DNA of 64,000 nucleotides. Origin: Bacillus sp. BP-3 (GTDB taxonomy: Bacteria > Bacillota > Bacilli > Bacillales > Bacillaceae_G). Location: positions 1-64,000 of the forward strand of contig NZ_JAQOTJ010000004.1 of assembly GCF_028401955.1 (NCBI RefSeq), given 5' to 3'. The translations under genes were made by a program, and so were the position numbers. Shown here in pieces: positions 13,398 to 21,900 of the stretch. How positions within the stretch are numbered: the first letter of the stretch is position 1; each line of letters begins with the position of its first letter. The notes under the pieces were generated by a model. It was not told the origin of the DNA, did no database searches, and was given only the letters and a program-made list of their open reading frames with translations.

Positions 13398-14306
13398 ATG
13401 CTTCGTTATTCATTACTCGTTTTATTAGGAGCATGTAGTTACGGTATTTTAGCAATCTTTGTTAAATTTGCATACAGCGAAGGATTTTCGCTTGGAGAAG
13501 TAATCGGAAGTCAATATTTGTTCGGATGGTTCATTTTACTTGCGATTACATTATTATTCTCTAGACATCGTATACCATTTAAACAAATGATTATTTTATT
13601 CATTGCAGGAACATCAGCTAGTTTAACAGGTATTTTTTATTACGGTGCATTACAAACGGTACCTGCTTCTATTGCTATTGTTTTACTATTTCAATTCGTT
13701 TGGATCGGAGTTATCATTGAAGCAGTTGCAACGAAAACATTTCCTTCTAGAGAAAAATTGATTTCTGTACTTTTCTTGCTTGTTGGAACGTTTCTTTCAA
13801 GTGGTTTACTTGAACAATCAGCAGGAGCAATTGACATGAAAGGAATTTTCTTCGGATTATTATCAGCGGTAGCATTTGCTTTTTATATTTTCGTGAGCGG
13901 AAGAGTAGCAGTAGAAGTCCCGCCATTGCCTCGTGGTGTAACACTTATGGCAGGTGCATTAACATTAGTAATGATTGCTTTTCCACCAACATTTATATAT
14001 AACGGTACACTTGCAAATGGACTATGGAAATACGGATTAGCATTAGGAACATTTAGTATTGTCATTCCAACTATTACTTTTACAATTGGAATTCCTAAGA
14101 TTGGTTCTGGTTTAGCAACAATTTTAGGTGCTGCTGAACTTCCAGTTACAACAATTATGTCAGTGCTTCTTTTAAAAGAAGCTGTACTGACTTCACAATG
14201 GCTTGGAGTTTCCCTTATTCTTATCGGTATTACAATTCCACAAATTGCTTATAACATGCGCGGACGATACACAAGGCAGCATACACATAAAAAAGTTGCA
14301 GCATAA
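13398..14306 (+). CDS. EamA/DMT superfamily transporter
   Basis: 302 residues with about ten hydrophobic segments, arranged as two EamA repeats (about residues 4-140 and 150-285). Members export or import amino acids, nucleobases or drugs; the substrate cannot be inferred. The ATG has CGGAGGG upstream. Single-gene unit with its own terminator. The C-terminal tail RGRYTRQHTHKKVAA is basic, as expected for a cytoplasmic end. Confidence 0.88.
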   Translation: MLRYSLLVLLGACSYGILAIFVKFAYSEGFSLGEVIGSQYLFGWFILLAITLLFSRHRIPFKQMIILFIAGTSASLTGIFYYGALQTVPASIAIVLLFQFVWIGVIIEAVATKTFPSREKLISVLFLLVGTFLSSGLLEQSAGAIDMKGIFFGLLSAVAFAFYIFVSGRVAVEVPPLPRGVTLMAGALTLVMIAFPPTFIYNGTLANGLWKYGLALGTFSIVIPTITFTIGIPKIGSGLATILGAAELPVTTIMSVLLLKEAVLTSQWLGVSLILIGITIPQIAYNMRGRYTRQHTHKKVAA

Positions 14307-14340
14307 AAACCGGACTTCTATAAAAAGCCCGGTTTTTTAT
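14304..14340 (+). terminator. Rho-independent terminator after the DMT transporter
   Basis: AAAACCGG-acttctataaaaagc-CCGGTTTTTT. Confidence 0.85.
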
Positions 14341-14390
14341 TTGTCCCGCTATTCGTGGGCAATAAGACTCCCACTGACGGAAGTTGCTCT

Positions 14391-14966
14391 TTATACTTTC
14401 TCTTTCATGTTATATAAATCTATAACAGTCAACTGATACGTGTATCGATAACATTGTCCCATTGTCAGTAAAATTATAATAAGAAATAAAATAGCTGTAT
14501 ACAAAAGACCATATATTGTAATCGGTGCACTACTTATTCCATAACAACCCGTTACTCTCAAAATAACAACAGTAAATAACTTTAAAAATAACATACCGTG
14601 AAGAAGCCCCACTATTAGCGCTCCTCCTCCTATCATGAGTTGCTCATAGCATAATATAAGCGCTATTTGCCTTCGTTTCGTGCCAGTTAATTGATACGAT
14701 TGGAATTCTTTTTGACGCTTTTTCATAAAACGAGTATGTACATACAATATAAACAAACATGATAAGCTGAAGATTATTGTTGATCCATTATATAAAAATT
14801 TTATTAGTAATGATTTATGCTTTATTGCTCCTACAACAGCTTCATTATATTGAATAGATAATAAAAGAAAATATATAATCACACTACAAACAATAGAAAC
14901 AAAATGTTGTAAACGTTCTGTTGCATGCTCTTGTATATTTTTTCGTGCTAATTGAAGTAACGACAT
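14391..14966 (-). CDS. Short FtsX-type ABC permease, probably the truncated N-terminal part of a BceB-like protein
   Basis: 191 residues, starting at the ATG of MSLLQLARKNIQEHAT; the GGAGGAG box 6 bp before it makes this a better start than the upstream codon at 14984. Four hydrophobic segments are visible, and FMKKRQKEFQSYQLTGTKRRQ is the loop found in BceB/YtrF-type permeases, which are normally 620-670 residues long. Two thirds of the protein, including the extracellular domain, are missing. Either a decayed gene or a short paralogue. The larger paralogue is 450 bp upstream. No ATPase gene is near. Confidence 0.65.
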   Translation of the reverse strand: MSLLQLARKNIQEHATERLQHFVSIVCSVIIYFLLLSIQYNEAVVGAIKHKSLLIKFLYNGSTIIFSLSCLFILYVHTRFMKKRQKEFQSYQLTGTKRRQIALILCYEQLMIGGGALIVGLLHGMLFLKLFTVVILRVTGCYGISSAPITIYGLLYTAILFLIIILLTMGQCYRYTYQLTVIDLYNMKEKV

Positions 14967-14984
14967 AACAACTCCTCCGTACAA

Positions 14985-15416
14985 CTTCCTATCCCAACAT
15001 TAGTGTATAACATAACACATGTTTTCACATGGCACTCTAATAGGAATTGTTTCTAAGACTTAAGTCTTAGAAACATACATATATGAATTCGATGTACGTA
15101 TTAATAAGAAAATTATTCTTGTTGTACGAATTTTTAACACAAACAAAATAGCAGTGTCTGTACCTTCTCTTAAAGTTAATCGTTCAATATAGCATCTCAT
15201 TCAAGAAAATAAAGTGAAACTTTAATCAGTGGAAGTTTTCTTTATCCTCCACTAATTATAAGCTGAACCAATCAGGTTTTTACGGGCAGTTTATCGCCCA
15301 CCTTCATTCTTTGTTTGCACCGAATTTTGAGGCGGGAGTATTACTCGAGAAAAACACGTATACACATATTATATTGAAGTTAAAAACAGCAATGTTACTA
15401 CGTAACATCACCATTT
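14985..15416. other. 432-bp intergenic region with a perfect 28-bp palindrome and a repeat-like block
   Basis: No gene seen. A 28-bp perfect palindrome centred at 15061/15062 (15048-15075; half-site TGTTTCTAAGACTT) lies 80 bp before the truncated permease gene and may be an operator or hairpin. At 15212-15255, AAGTGAAACTTTAATCAGTG, a spacer and then TCCACTAATTA resembles the hairpin block at 34621-34665 (18 of the first 21 positions agree), so this may be a dispersed repeat. Confidence 0.5.
15048..15075. promoter_or_regulatory. Perfect 28-bp palindrome, possible operator
   Basis: The left half TGTTTCTAAGACTT is followed immediately by its exact reverse complement, with no loop. It lies upstream of the truncated permease (14966). 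There is no T-tract, so a terminator is unlikely. Which regulator would bind is unknown. Confidence 0.45.
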
Positions 15417-17303
15417 TCATCGCATAATTTGCTTTTTCAATTGTTTAAAATAGCATCTTCTTAATAATAAAAAGTAAACAATATGAACAATTAAAAATAA
15501 CCCCATAACAATTAGTGACGACCGAAGAATTGGTGTAGTAAATTGTGTTTGTAATGCTGTCAAGGCAACACTCGTATGCAAAACAGCTATAACGATCGGG
15601 ATAAAGAAGAGCGCGCCCATTTGCACCGTTACAATTTGTTTCATTTCCTCTTCTTCCATACCAAGTTTCAATAGTGATTGATAATATTGTTTATCTGTTT
15701 CTAAATCAGTAAACAAGCGGAAATATAAAAAGCTTATGGCAGATAAATAAAAAACAACTCCGACAAACAACCCGATAAATAGAATGATACTTGTCATTTT
15801 TTTAATCTGGTTATACGTGATCACACGTGATGAAAATTCATACTGCCCTTTTTGATTCAGCTGGTTTTCTAACCGCTCTGCTATTCGCGTCGTCCCTTCC
15901 CAACTCTTTACTGTATATCCTGTATAACTAGCTGTTTTCTGCCCACCTGTAATCAGCTGGTCCATTTCATTGGAAACAACAAAAATCTTTCCAGGAAATA
16001 CACCGCCTGAAAAAACATTCTGTTTTAACATAGAAGAAACATGAATTTGTTTTCCACTTTCTTTCAATGTTACATCTGATTCTTTAGAATAATCTATAAC
16101 ACTACTTTCCAATCCAAAAGAAGGAACGCGAACCGCTTTATTTCCCTCTAATTCCACCGTTTCATATCCGAGTCGCTTTGCAAATTTATTATAATTATCC
16201 TGACTCATGATTACGGCTTGTGAATCGTTCGAAATAGATTGGAATTTCAACTGCATACTTTCTTTTCGAAAAATAACATTTTCCTTTTGAAAAGTATCTT
16301 CAATCTTCTTTTCATATTGAGCTTCCTGTCCTTGATGTTCATTATATGTAATCAAACTAAATGCAAATGGGATGTTCTTCATCGACTCGCCCTTTTGCGT
16401 TTCTATAAAAGCAGCAAATGTTCCAATGGCACAAAAAGCAACTGTCGATACAATCGTTACCATAAAAAACATACGTGCATTATCTTTCATCCGATATGCT
16501 AACATAGAAAATGATAATAAATTTGTTTTCTTCCAATAGAACGACTTCGATTTTTTTAAAAACTTTATGATAAATACACTAAGTTGCGAATATAAAAAAT
16601 ACGTGCCAATAATTACTATGGTTGCAACAGGAAGTAATAAAACCGCGACAGCTCCAGGCTTTGCTGTTAAAGATAACGTATATCCAAGAGCTATTAAAGC
16701 TGCTGCTATTATAGATAAAAAAATAGAAGCTTTCGGTTCAGGTTTTGGCTTCTTATTCCCTTTTAATAACGCAATTACTTTTTTACTTTTCACAAATAAG
16801 CTTGTTGTAAAAGCAACAATGAAAAACAATGCTAAAAACACAACAGCCGTTAATTTCATTGCTTGCCATGGCATATAAAATGGTAAACTTCCCAATCCCA
16901 TTACTGTACTTGCTAACAAAAAAAATAGCTTTCCAAATAAAAATCCAAAAACAATACCGCTAATAAGAGCACTTATGCCAACTATCATATTTTCAAAGAA
17001 AATCATCCGTATTAATTGCCAATTTGTAATACCATGAATAACAAAAATCCCAAACTCTTTATTCCTCATCTTTAAAAATGAACTAACAGAGTAAAAAATA
17101 AAGAAAAAAGAAAAGAAATAAATTATGTATTCCGCAACAAGCATTCCTTGCCGAATAGCACCTTGTCCATCTATATCAGGATGATAAATAAATAAAGCAT
17201 ATAAAAAGAAAATCATAACTGAAAATGCACTACTTAAAAAATAAGCAGCATATGCACGTATGTTTCGACTTACGTTTTTAAACGCGAGTTGAGAAAACGT
17301 CAT
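15417..17303 (-). CDS. BceB-type FtsX ABC permease (peptide-antibiotic detoxification family)
   Basis: 628 residues starting MTFSQLAFKNVSRN; GGGAGG sits 9-10 bp before this ATG, against only 3 bp for the ATG at 17309. The layout is that of BceB: N-terminal four-helix part with the loop FLKMRNKEFGIFVIHGITN, a large extracellular domain at about residues 305-500, then a second group of helices (LFTDLETDKQYYQSLLKLGM loop). Such permeases work with a BceA-type ATPase and often a two-component system to sense and resist cell-wall peptides. None of those partners is encoded next to it. Confidence 0.85.
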   Translation of the reverse strand: MTFSQLAFKNVSRNIRAYAAYFLSSAFSVMIFFLYALFIYHPDIDGQGAIRQGMLVAEYIIYFFSFFFIFYSVSSFLKMRNKEFGIFVIHGITNWQLIRMIFFENMIVGISALISGIVFGFLFGKLFFLLASTVMGLGSLPFYMPWQAMKLTAVVFLALFFIVAFTTSLFVKSKKVIALLKGNKKPKPEPKASIFLSIIAAALIALGYTLSLTAKPGAVAVLLLPVATIVIIGTYFLYSQLSVFIIKFLKKSKSFYWKKTNLLSFSMLAYRMKDNARMFFMVTIVSTVAFCAIGTFAAFIETQKGESMKNIPFAFSLITYNEHQGQEAQYEKKIEDTFQKENVIFRKESMQLKFQSISNDSQAVIMSQDNYNKFAKRLGYETVELEGNKAVRVPSFGLESSVIDYSKESDVTLKESGKQIHVSSMLKQNVFSGGVFPGKIFVVSNEMDQLITGGQKTASYTGYTVKSWEGTTRIAERLENQLNQKGQYEFSSRVITYNQIKKMTSIILFIGLFVGVVFYLSAISFLYFRLFTDLETDKQYYQSLLKLGMEEEEMKQIVTVQMGALFFIPIVIAVLHTSVALTALQTQFTTPILRSSLIVMGLFLIVHIVYFLLLRRCYFKQLKKQIMR

Positions 17304-17472
17304 CTTCATTCCCCTCCCACGTTTTTTTTACTTTCATAAAAATAGGTACCACCATAAGTATGACATCTCCTTCTTCTTTCTTCTTTTTTCACTATAATAA
17401 AAAAAGAAAAAGGAAAACATCGAACTTTCTTACATGCATTCGTGCATTCTTACAATTTTGTCATTTTTCTCG

Positions 17473-18369
17473 TCATTTTGTAAATGTGTTCATTACCTTG
17501 CCTTTCGCTATTCTCAAAAACTCTTGTAATTCTGGGTTTATATTCGCTTTTCGGTATGCAACGGCTAGTTCTGCAACAATTTTAGAATCACGTATTTCTT
17601 TATAGACAACTTCAGATTGATATAATTTATTTGCAGACACAGGTATTACCGTTATCCCAATCCCAGCAGCAACAAGTCCTATAACTGTTTGATATTCTGT
17701 CGCCTCTTGTACAATTTGTGGACTAAATCCCGCATCACGGCATAATGAAAGAATATTATCATATAAAGTCGGCCAAACATTTCGAGTAATGAAAACAAAA
17801 GATTCTTTTTGCAAGTCTTCAATACATATTACTTGTTTATTCGCAAGTGGATGCGCTTTCGGTAAACAAAGTGTACAAGGAAGGTGTTGCACTGTTTCCA
17901 ACTGTAATAACTGACTTGTAATAGGTGGACGCAGCATCCCGACATCAATTCGACTATCATGAAGCGCATCTACTTGTTCTGGTGTAGACAATTCATGAAG
18001 TACAACAGATACATTCGGAAATTTTTTTCGATACTCCCGAACAATTGGCGGCAGAATATCATACATCGCTGAACCAACAAACCCAATAGACAGCTCACCG
18101 ATTTCTCCTCTTTGCGCTCTTTGGGCAACTTCGACTGCCTTTTCAATTTGTATAAAAGCTTTTTTCACTTCTTTTAAAAACAATTCCCCTGCTTCTGTTA
18201 ATTCTACCCTTCGTTTCGTTCTTGAAAATAACGTTACTCCCATCTCTTGTTCTAATTGTTGAATTTGTTGACTTAGCGGCGGTTGTGTCATCTGTAAACG
18301 AGCAGCTGCCCTGCCAAAGTGAAGCTCTTCTGCTACAACAATAAAATATTGTAAATGCCGTAATTCCAT
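17473..18369 (-). CDS. LysR-family transcriptional regulator
   Basis: 298 residues from the start MELRHLQYFIVVAEELHF; AAGGGTG lies upstream and the 27 codons before it are rich in non-coding-like A/T. N-terminal winged HTH (residues 1-60: FGRAAARLQMTQPPLSQQIQ) and C-terminal co-inducer-binding domain. Closest in feel to the AlsR/BenM group. No divergent gene is present, so the target is unclear. Confidence 0.88.
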   Translation of the reverse strand: MELRHLQYFIVVAEELHFGRAAARLQMTQPPLSQQIQQLEQEMGVTLFSRTKRRVELTEAGELFLKEVKKAFIQIEKAVEVAQRAQRGEIGELSIGFVGSAMYDILPPIVREYRKKFPNVSVVLHELSTPEQVDALHDSRIDVGMLRPPITSQLLQLETVQHLPCTLCLPKAHPLANKQVICIEDLQKESFVFITRNVWPTLYDNILSLCRDAGFSPQIVQEATEYQTVIGLVAAGIGITVIPVSANKLYQSEVVYKEIRDSKIVAELAVAYRKANINPELQEFLRIAKGKVMNTFTK

Positions 18370-18514
18370 ATAGAACACCCTTTTTATTAATATGTATAAT
18401 AAATTAATAACATAAGAATTATATATTAGACAAATATTTTTAAAAAGCATACGGTAAAATCCCTAAATACTTTATCGATGATATAAACAATCATAGCAAA
18501 TCTATAAGTAAAAA

Positions 18515-18692
18515 ATGACATAAAACACCTTTTTTTTGAGAGAGACGAGAGCATCTGGCCTCGCATAGGAGGTTAGGGTCTTTTCCTACCACATGCCATG
18601 TTTAAAAAAATAGAGAAAGTAAGTAGCGGTCATGTTGTATTCTGCATTGCAACGACCTATACATCCGAAAATTAAAATAGATATATATTTAT
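18515..18692 (+). repeat. Dispersed ~170-bp repeat, copy B (bcr-like)
   Basis: Same block order as copy A: ACATAAAA, GAGAGCATCTGGCC, GCATAGGAGG, CTTTTCCTACCACATGCC, TGTATTCTGCATTGCA, ATTAAAATAGATATATAT. In the stem CTGGCC..GGTTAG the change relative to copy A keeps a G-U pair, which is mild support for an RNA structure. It fills most of the 362-bp gap between the LysR and Nudix genes. Confidence 0.7.
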
Positions 18693-18696
18693 ACAA

Positions 18697-18745
18697 ATAA
18701 AAGAAAACGCATACAAGAGAATACTAAAATGCGTTTTCTTTTATT
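18697..18745. terminator. Bidirectional hairpin terminator
   Basis: AAAAGAAAACGCAT and ATGCGTTTTCTTTT pair around a 16-base loop. It follows the Nudix gene on the minus strand. Confidence 0.75.
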
Positions 18746-18812
18746 TCATTTGCTATTCAATTCGTTCATGTACATTTTCACATTTCTCGCCTCAATCATT
18801 TCCTAATGTGCA

Positions 18813-19214
18813 CTAAATATTCACACATCTAAGTAACAAGTCATAATCTTCCGGAAATGAGAGCGGAAGGTATTGAAGTTCATTCAGTCGTTTCCACTCA
18901 ATTTTATAAATTAATCCGTCTGGATCTTGAATTTTCCGATCTCCCCCTACTATTTTCACAACATAATAGTGTACTTGCACAGGAACATTAAACGTAACAC
19001 CTATTTTTTCATGTACCTTTTCAATAACTTCAATACGATAGCCAGTTTCTTCCCATACTTCACGGATGCAACACTCTTCTAGCGTTTCTCCATTTTCTAA
19101 TCCACCTGAAGGTACAGACCAAAATTTTTCTTCTTCTGGCTTTCCTTGTAGTACCATCAATACTTCATTATTATCATTAATACAAATTGCAGCTGATCCA
19201 ACCCAACGTTTCAC
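18813..19214 (-). CDS. Nudix hydrolase
   Basis: 133 residues. The Nudix box runs from GGLENGETLEECCIREV to WEETGY (residues about 37-59) and matches GX5EX7REUXEEXGU. It hydrolyses a nucleoside diphosphate linked to another group; MutT/ADP-ribose-type substrates are possible, but the specificity cannot be read. Start ATG with GGGGAAAG before it. Stands alone with a terminator downstream. Confidence 0.88.
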   Translation of the reverse strand: MKRWVGSAAICINDNNEVLMVLQGKPEEEKFWSVPSGGLENGETLEECCIREVWEETGYRIEVIEKVHEKIGVTFNVPVQVHYYVVKIVGGDRKIQDPDGLIYKIEWKRLNELQYLPLSFPEDYDLLLRCVNI

Positions 19215-19352
19215 TACTTTCCCCTCCCATACATACTTATTCTGTATTTCACTTATTTCTTCCTTGAAAAAAGAGGAAAAAACTTATAGTCTAGCGAATA
19301 TTTCAGCAACTTCATTGATAGCGCATTCCTAAAAACAGAAAGGAAGGATTCT

Positions 19353-19559
19353 GTGAAAATTTCTAAGTATGTTGTGGATTGTGTATTTTGTGAGCAAGAT
19401 CGAGGAACAAGACAAGCAACCGTGACTATTGCTGCTTCTTCTAACACATTGGCAATTCAAAAAATAACTGAAGAATGTCAGCGACGTTTTGGGAAAACAT
19501 TATTATTAAAGACAGAAGTTATAACAGAAGAATTTATAACAGAAACAACAAAAAGCTGA
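19353..19559 (+). CDS. Small conserved-looking protein of unknown function
   Basis: 68 residues, GTG start with GAAAGGAAGG upstream and a terminator immediately after the stop. It contains the pair CVFCEQ near the N-terminus and a basic middle part (ECQRRFGKTLLLKTE). Resembles short Bacillus proteins of unassigned DUF type. The function is not recognised. Divergent from the Nudix gene. Confidence 0.75.
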   Translation: MKISKYVVDCVFCEQDRGTRQATVTIAASSNTLAIQKITEECQRRFGKTLLLKTEVITEEFITETTKS

Positions 19560-19580
19560 CCACTTTGGTCAGCCTTCTAT
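19555..19580 (+). terminator. Rho-independent terminator after the 68-residue gene
   Basis: GCTGACCA-ctt-TGGTCAGC followed by CTTCTATTTT. Confidence 0.8.
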
Positions 19581-19854
19581 TTTCCGATCATACACAGAGA
19601 GAACATTTGTGTTTTCTTACCGTACATATTATCACATGAAGATTAGGGGCATCCTCTATGAGATCGGGATCTTTCCATTATGTACGTTCCATAATGGATA
19701 TCGAACAATATTTTCTGTATAATCTACAACAAATCATCCAGAAAAAGGGAATTTTAGTTCGCATTTTTAGAAAAGGGATAGGGATATTACCGGTAATACA
19801 TCAAACATTCGAACGTTACAACTATTATAATATAGTAATCTTCTTCATATCGGA

Positions 19855-19893
19855 AATATGTATTACATATATAATTAATATGTAATACATATT
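19855..19893. repeat. Perfect 16-bp inverted repeat, AT-rich
   Basis: AATATGTATTACATAT, a 7-base spacer, then its exact reverse complement. Each arm is itself nearly palindromic (ATGTATTACAT). It lies in a 550-bp gene-poor stretch (19582-20125), just before repeat copy C. It could be an operator for an unknown protein or the end of a lost element. Confidence 0.5.
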
Positions 19894-19929
19894 AATCTTT
19901 TATTCCTAAGATTAATAAACCTCTCTGTT

Positions 19930-20090
19930 TTTAATGGGGATACCAGAGCATTTGGCCGTGCATAGAAGCGATCTGGACCTTTTCCTGTCACATACGATTT
20001 AAAACCAAAAAAGAAGCCGGGTGCAGTTCATGTTGTATTCTACATAGCAGTGACTTTTATATCAAAAAATTAAAATAGATATATACAGTC
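19930..20090 (+). repeat. Dispersed ~170-bp repeat, copy C (bcr-like)
   Basis: Shares with copies A and B: GAGCATTTGGCC, GTGCATAGAAGCGAT, CCTTTTCCTGTCACAT, TTCATGTTGTATTCTACATA, ATTAAAATAGATATATA. The rest of the 19582-20125 interval shows no gene I would support. Confidence 0.7.
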
Positions 20091-20125
20091 AGCTTATTTA
20101 TACGATTTTTTAAGAAAAGTCTTCA

Positions 20126-20155
20126 AAACCTTCTTCTCACAAAGCTTTCTGAAGG
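20126..20155 (-). terminator. Possible terminator overlapping the ABC exporter stop codon
   Basis: Minus strand: AAACCTTC and GAAGGTTT pair around 14 bases spanning the stop codon; a T-rich stretch follows (TGAAGACTTTTCTT). Confidence 0.5.
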
Positions 20156-21900
20156 TTTCCTTTATTCTGCAACAAATACATATTGTAATATAACCCTTGT
20201 TGGGTCAGTAATTCTTGATGTGTTCCTCTTTCTACAATTTGTCCGTCGTGCATTACAAAGATTTGATCCGCATCTTGAATTGTAGATAAGCGATGTGCAA
20301 TTGCGATTGTTGTTCTCCCTTTTCGCATATGCTGCAATGCTGTTTGAATCGCTTCTTCTGTTTCTGTATCAATATTTGCCGTCGCTTCATCTAACACTAA
20401 TACTTTCGGATTTGTTGCAACAGTTCTTGCAAACGCTACAAGTTGTCTTTGACCACTTGAAAACGCCGCTCCTCTCTCAACTACTTCTGTATCATATTGA
20501 TTTGGTAGCTGTTCAATAAATGCATTTGCCTGCACAAATTTTGCAGCTTCTTCCACTTCTTGATCTGTAATACTTTCATCATACATACGAATGTTTTGCT
20601 TCACTGTTCCAGCAAATAAGAAAGCATCTTGTAATACAAGACCAATACGTTTCCTTATTTCCTTTTCTTGAAAGTTCTCTAACCGCGCTCCATCAATTAT
20701 AATTTCCCCTCCATTAATGTGATAAAAACGCATCAATAGGTTCATAATTGTACTTTTCCCACTACCTGTATGCCCAACAAAAGCAACATTTTGCCCAGGT
20801 TTTACATGGAAAGATACATTTTTTAGCACATTACGTTTTCCATCATAAGAAAAGGTAACATTTTTAAACTCAATTTCTCCTTCGGTCATTGAAGGCGTTC
20901 CATTCCCTTGTTGTACTGGCGCTAAATCCTTTTCATCTATTAAATGAAACACACGTGATGAAGATACAAGTGCTTGCTGAAAAAAAGACAATTTCATCAT
21001 CACTTCATTTACCGGTTCAAAGAAACGGTGAATGTAGTTTACAAAGGCATATAATACCCCCACTTCAACAGGGCTATTCATTGCATCAATCCCAAACAAC
21101 GTGACCACCAATACAATTGCCAAAGTATGAACAAGATCGGTTGCTGGGCGTAATAACAAAGCGTCTAATTTCAAATTACGACGCCCCGCTCCATAATGTT
21201 TTTCATTCACTTCTTCAAATTCTTTACGCATTCGTTTCTCTTGTCTGAATACTTGAATCATGTTCATACCTTGAATCGATTCATTCAATTTTGCATTTAA
21301 AATACTTAATTGATTGCGAAGTTCTAAATAAAAAACTGAACTTTTCCGACGATAAAGAACCATGATTGTAATCATAATTGGAATAAGAAGTAATGAAAAC
21401 AGTGCAAGTTTCACATCTAATAAAAACATAGATATTAAAATACCAATTAAAAATACAATATTCTTTACAAAGGTAGATAGTACACTTACAAAGAAATCTT
21501 TAATTGCTTCTGTATCGTTTGTTATTCGCGAAACAAGTGTTCCAATCGGCGTACGATCAAAGAAGCTCAGCGATAAACTTTGTACATGTTCATATACTTC
21601 TATACGCAAATCTTGCACAATTTTGAAGGCGATATTCTGGAAATACAATAAATTAAAATATGTAAACAACACCTTTAATAAATGAAAAACAATATAAGCA
21701 ATAAATAACGTTACTAATGCATTTTGCTCAAAATTTTTCGGGACTAAGTGCTCATCGATAAATACCTTAATTAAAAAAGGCCCGATCATTTCCGCAATAG
21801 TTGCACCAACTAAAAATAAAAATGCAAAAGCGAGCAGTTTTTTATAAGGCTTTAAATATGATAATAGACGCCATAAATCACTTTGTTTTTTCTCCTGCAT
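20137..21900 (-). CDS. ABC exporter half-transporter, second subunit (multidrug type)
   Basis: 587 residues: membrane domain with six helices (1-315), then nucleotide-binding domain with Walker A GHTGSGKST, signature FSSGQRQLVAFAR and Walker B VLVLDEATANID. The signature differs from LSGGQ (SSGQ), as is common in one half of heterodimeric exporters. It starts at the A of the TAATG that ends the partner gene, so the two are coupled. Likely a BmrCD/YheIH- or YknUV-like drug or lipid exporter; the precise orthologue is not certain. Confidence 0.88.
   Translation of the reverse strand: MQEKKQSDLWRLLSYLKPYKKLLAFAFLFLVGATIAEMIGPFLIKVFIDEHLVPKNFEQNALVTLFIAYIVFHLLKVLFTYFNLLYFQNIAFKIVQDLRIEVYEHVQSLSLSFFDRTPIGTLVSRITNDTEAIKDFFVSVLSTFVKNIVFLIGILISMFLLDVKLALFSLLLIPIMITIMVLYRRKSSVFYLELRNQLSILNAKLNESIQGMNMIQVFRQEKRMRKEFEEVNEKHYGAGRRNLKLDALLLRPATDLVHTLAIVLVVTLFGIDAMNSPVEVGVLYAFVNYIHRFFEPVNEVMMKLSFFQQALVSSSRVFHLIDEKDLAPVQQGNGTPSMTEGEIEFKNVTFSYDGKRNVLKNVSFHVKPGQNVAFVGHTGSGKSTIMNLLMRFYHINGGEIIIDGARLENFQEKEIRKRIGLVLQDAFLFAGTVKQNIRMYDESITDQEVEEAAKFVQANAFIEQLPNQYDTEVVERGAAFSSGQRQLVAFARTVATNPKVLVLDEATANIDTETEEAIQTALQHMRKGRTTIAIAHRLSTIQDADQIFVMHDGQIVERGTHQELLTQQGLYYNMYLLQNKGNLQKAL

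Noticed and set aside
19658-19885. 75-codon frame MRSGSFHYVRSIMD...
   Set aside because: Only a weak GGGG upstream, composition unlike coding neighbours, and it runs into the AT-rich inverted repeat.
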